A stretch of 6,843 nt of DNA from an uncultured Bacteroidota bacterium. Its GTDB lineage: Bacteria; Bacteroidota; Bacteroidia; Chitinophagales; Chitinophagaceae. The stretch lies in assembly GCA_903929655.1 (NCBI GenBank), contig CAIYVS010000064.1, positions 1 to 6,843 on the forward strand, in the 5' to 3' direction. The first letter of the stretch is position 1. Each line of letters opens with the position of its first letter. Below, piece by piece: positions 6,721-6,843 of the stretch. The notes below the pieces were generated by a model. It saw only the letters and a list, made by a program, of their open reading frames with translations, was not told the origin of the DNA and ran no database searches. The position numbers and the translations under genes are program-made.

Positions 6721-6843
6721 TTGAGATTTGGTTTGCGAAGTAATTTTTAAGCCCTTAGTTTTGGTTTTGAAATTCTCCAGCATTAAGTTTTTAATTTGCG
6801 TCGGACTCGCATCCAACGCCAGACGGTAAGTATCGGGGAATAA
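6715..6843 (-). CDS. 3' end of an unidentified protein, cut by the window edge
   Basis: The minus strand is open from the right edge to a TAA at 6715-6717, giving 42 residues. They include FPDTYRLALDASPTQIKNLM, MLENFKTKTKGLKIT and end in SQTKSQI. Composition is protein-like (mixed polar helix, basic tail) and codon use is ordinary, so I read it as the C-terminus of a real gene on the same strand as the operon. I do not recognise the family. Its end lies 114 bp upstream of the repeat-protein start. That gap is much wider than those inside the operon, so it may belong to a separate transcript. If the locus is viral, a structural or tail gene would be expected here, but nothing in the fragment shows that. 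Confidence 0.55.
   Translation of the reverse strand, partial: LFPDTYRLALDASPTQIKNLMLENFKTKTKGLKITSQTKSQI

Noticed and set aside
6716..6723. TATATTTG, matching the Bacteroidota promoter element TAnnTTTG on the plus strand
   Set aside because: No plus-strand gene follows within the window, and the match partly arises from the AT palindrome.

Overview
The window is AT-rich DNA, most likely from a Bacteroidota (Bacteroidetes) genome or an element living in one. The best evidence is the protein at 4023-5390. It has a Sec signal peptide, six NHL-type repeats and a C-terminal type IX secretion (Por) sorting domain, a secretion route restricted to this phylum. Ribosome-binding sites are weak or absent and the leaders are A-rich, which also fits.

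Layout. At the left edge, on the plus strand, is a gene open to the window boundary (1-1068). I read it as a winged-helix protein fused to a degenerate family-A-polymerase-like palm, of a kind expected on plasmids, phages and other mobile elements. It is followed by two consecutive inverted repeats (1074-1135 and 1150-1196) and about 300 bp of apparently empty DNA. The rest lies on the minus strand and reads from right to left. First comes the 3' end of an unidentified gene (6715-6843). After a 114-bp gap with an AT-only hairpin, five tightly spaced genes follow (gaps 29-39 bp): a Cys-rich beta-helix-like repeat protein (5425-6600), the NHL/T9SS protein (4023-5390), a GT9/heptosyltransferase-like glycosyltransferase (3054-3983), an FkbM-type methyltransferase (2350-3024) and a PAPS-dependent sulfotransferase (1496-2314). 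The spacing suggests a single operon.

How the parts may work together (inference). Two large repeat proteins are co-encoded with three enzymes that typically add or tailor sugars: glycosyl transfer, O-methylation and sulfation. The simplest reading is a display-and-decorate cassette: a fibre or surface protein plus the enzymes that modify it or the cell-surface glycan around it. Similar sulfotransferase, FkbM and heptosyltransferase-like genes occur in viral metagenomes, and the repeat protein lacks a signal peptide. A prophage, phage or phage-derived island is therefore a serious alternative to an ordinary chromosomal surface locus, although the T9SS protein is a normal cellular product.

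The most unusual details are: (i) an A10 tract near the end of the glycosyltransferase gene, at which a -1 slip would enter the methyltransferase frame with no intervening stop, so a glycosyltransferase-methyltransferase fusion is possible; (ii) an A9 tract in codons 3-6 of the T9SS protein; (iii) 28 cysteines but only six Lys/Arg in the 391-residue repeat protein; (iv) the polymerase-like gene with paired inverted repeats behind it.
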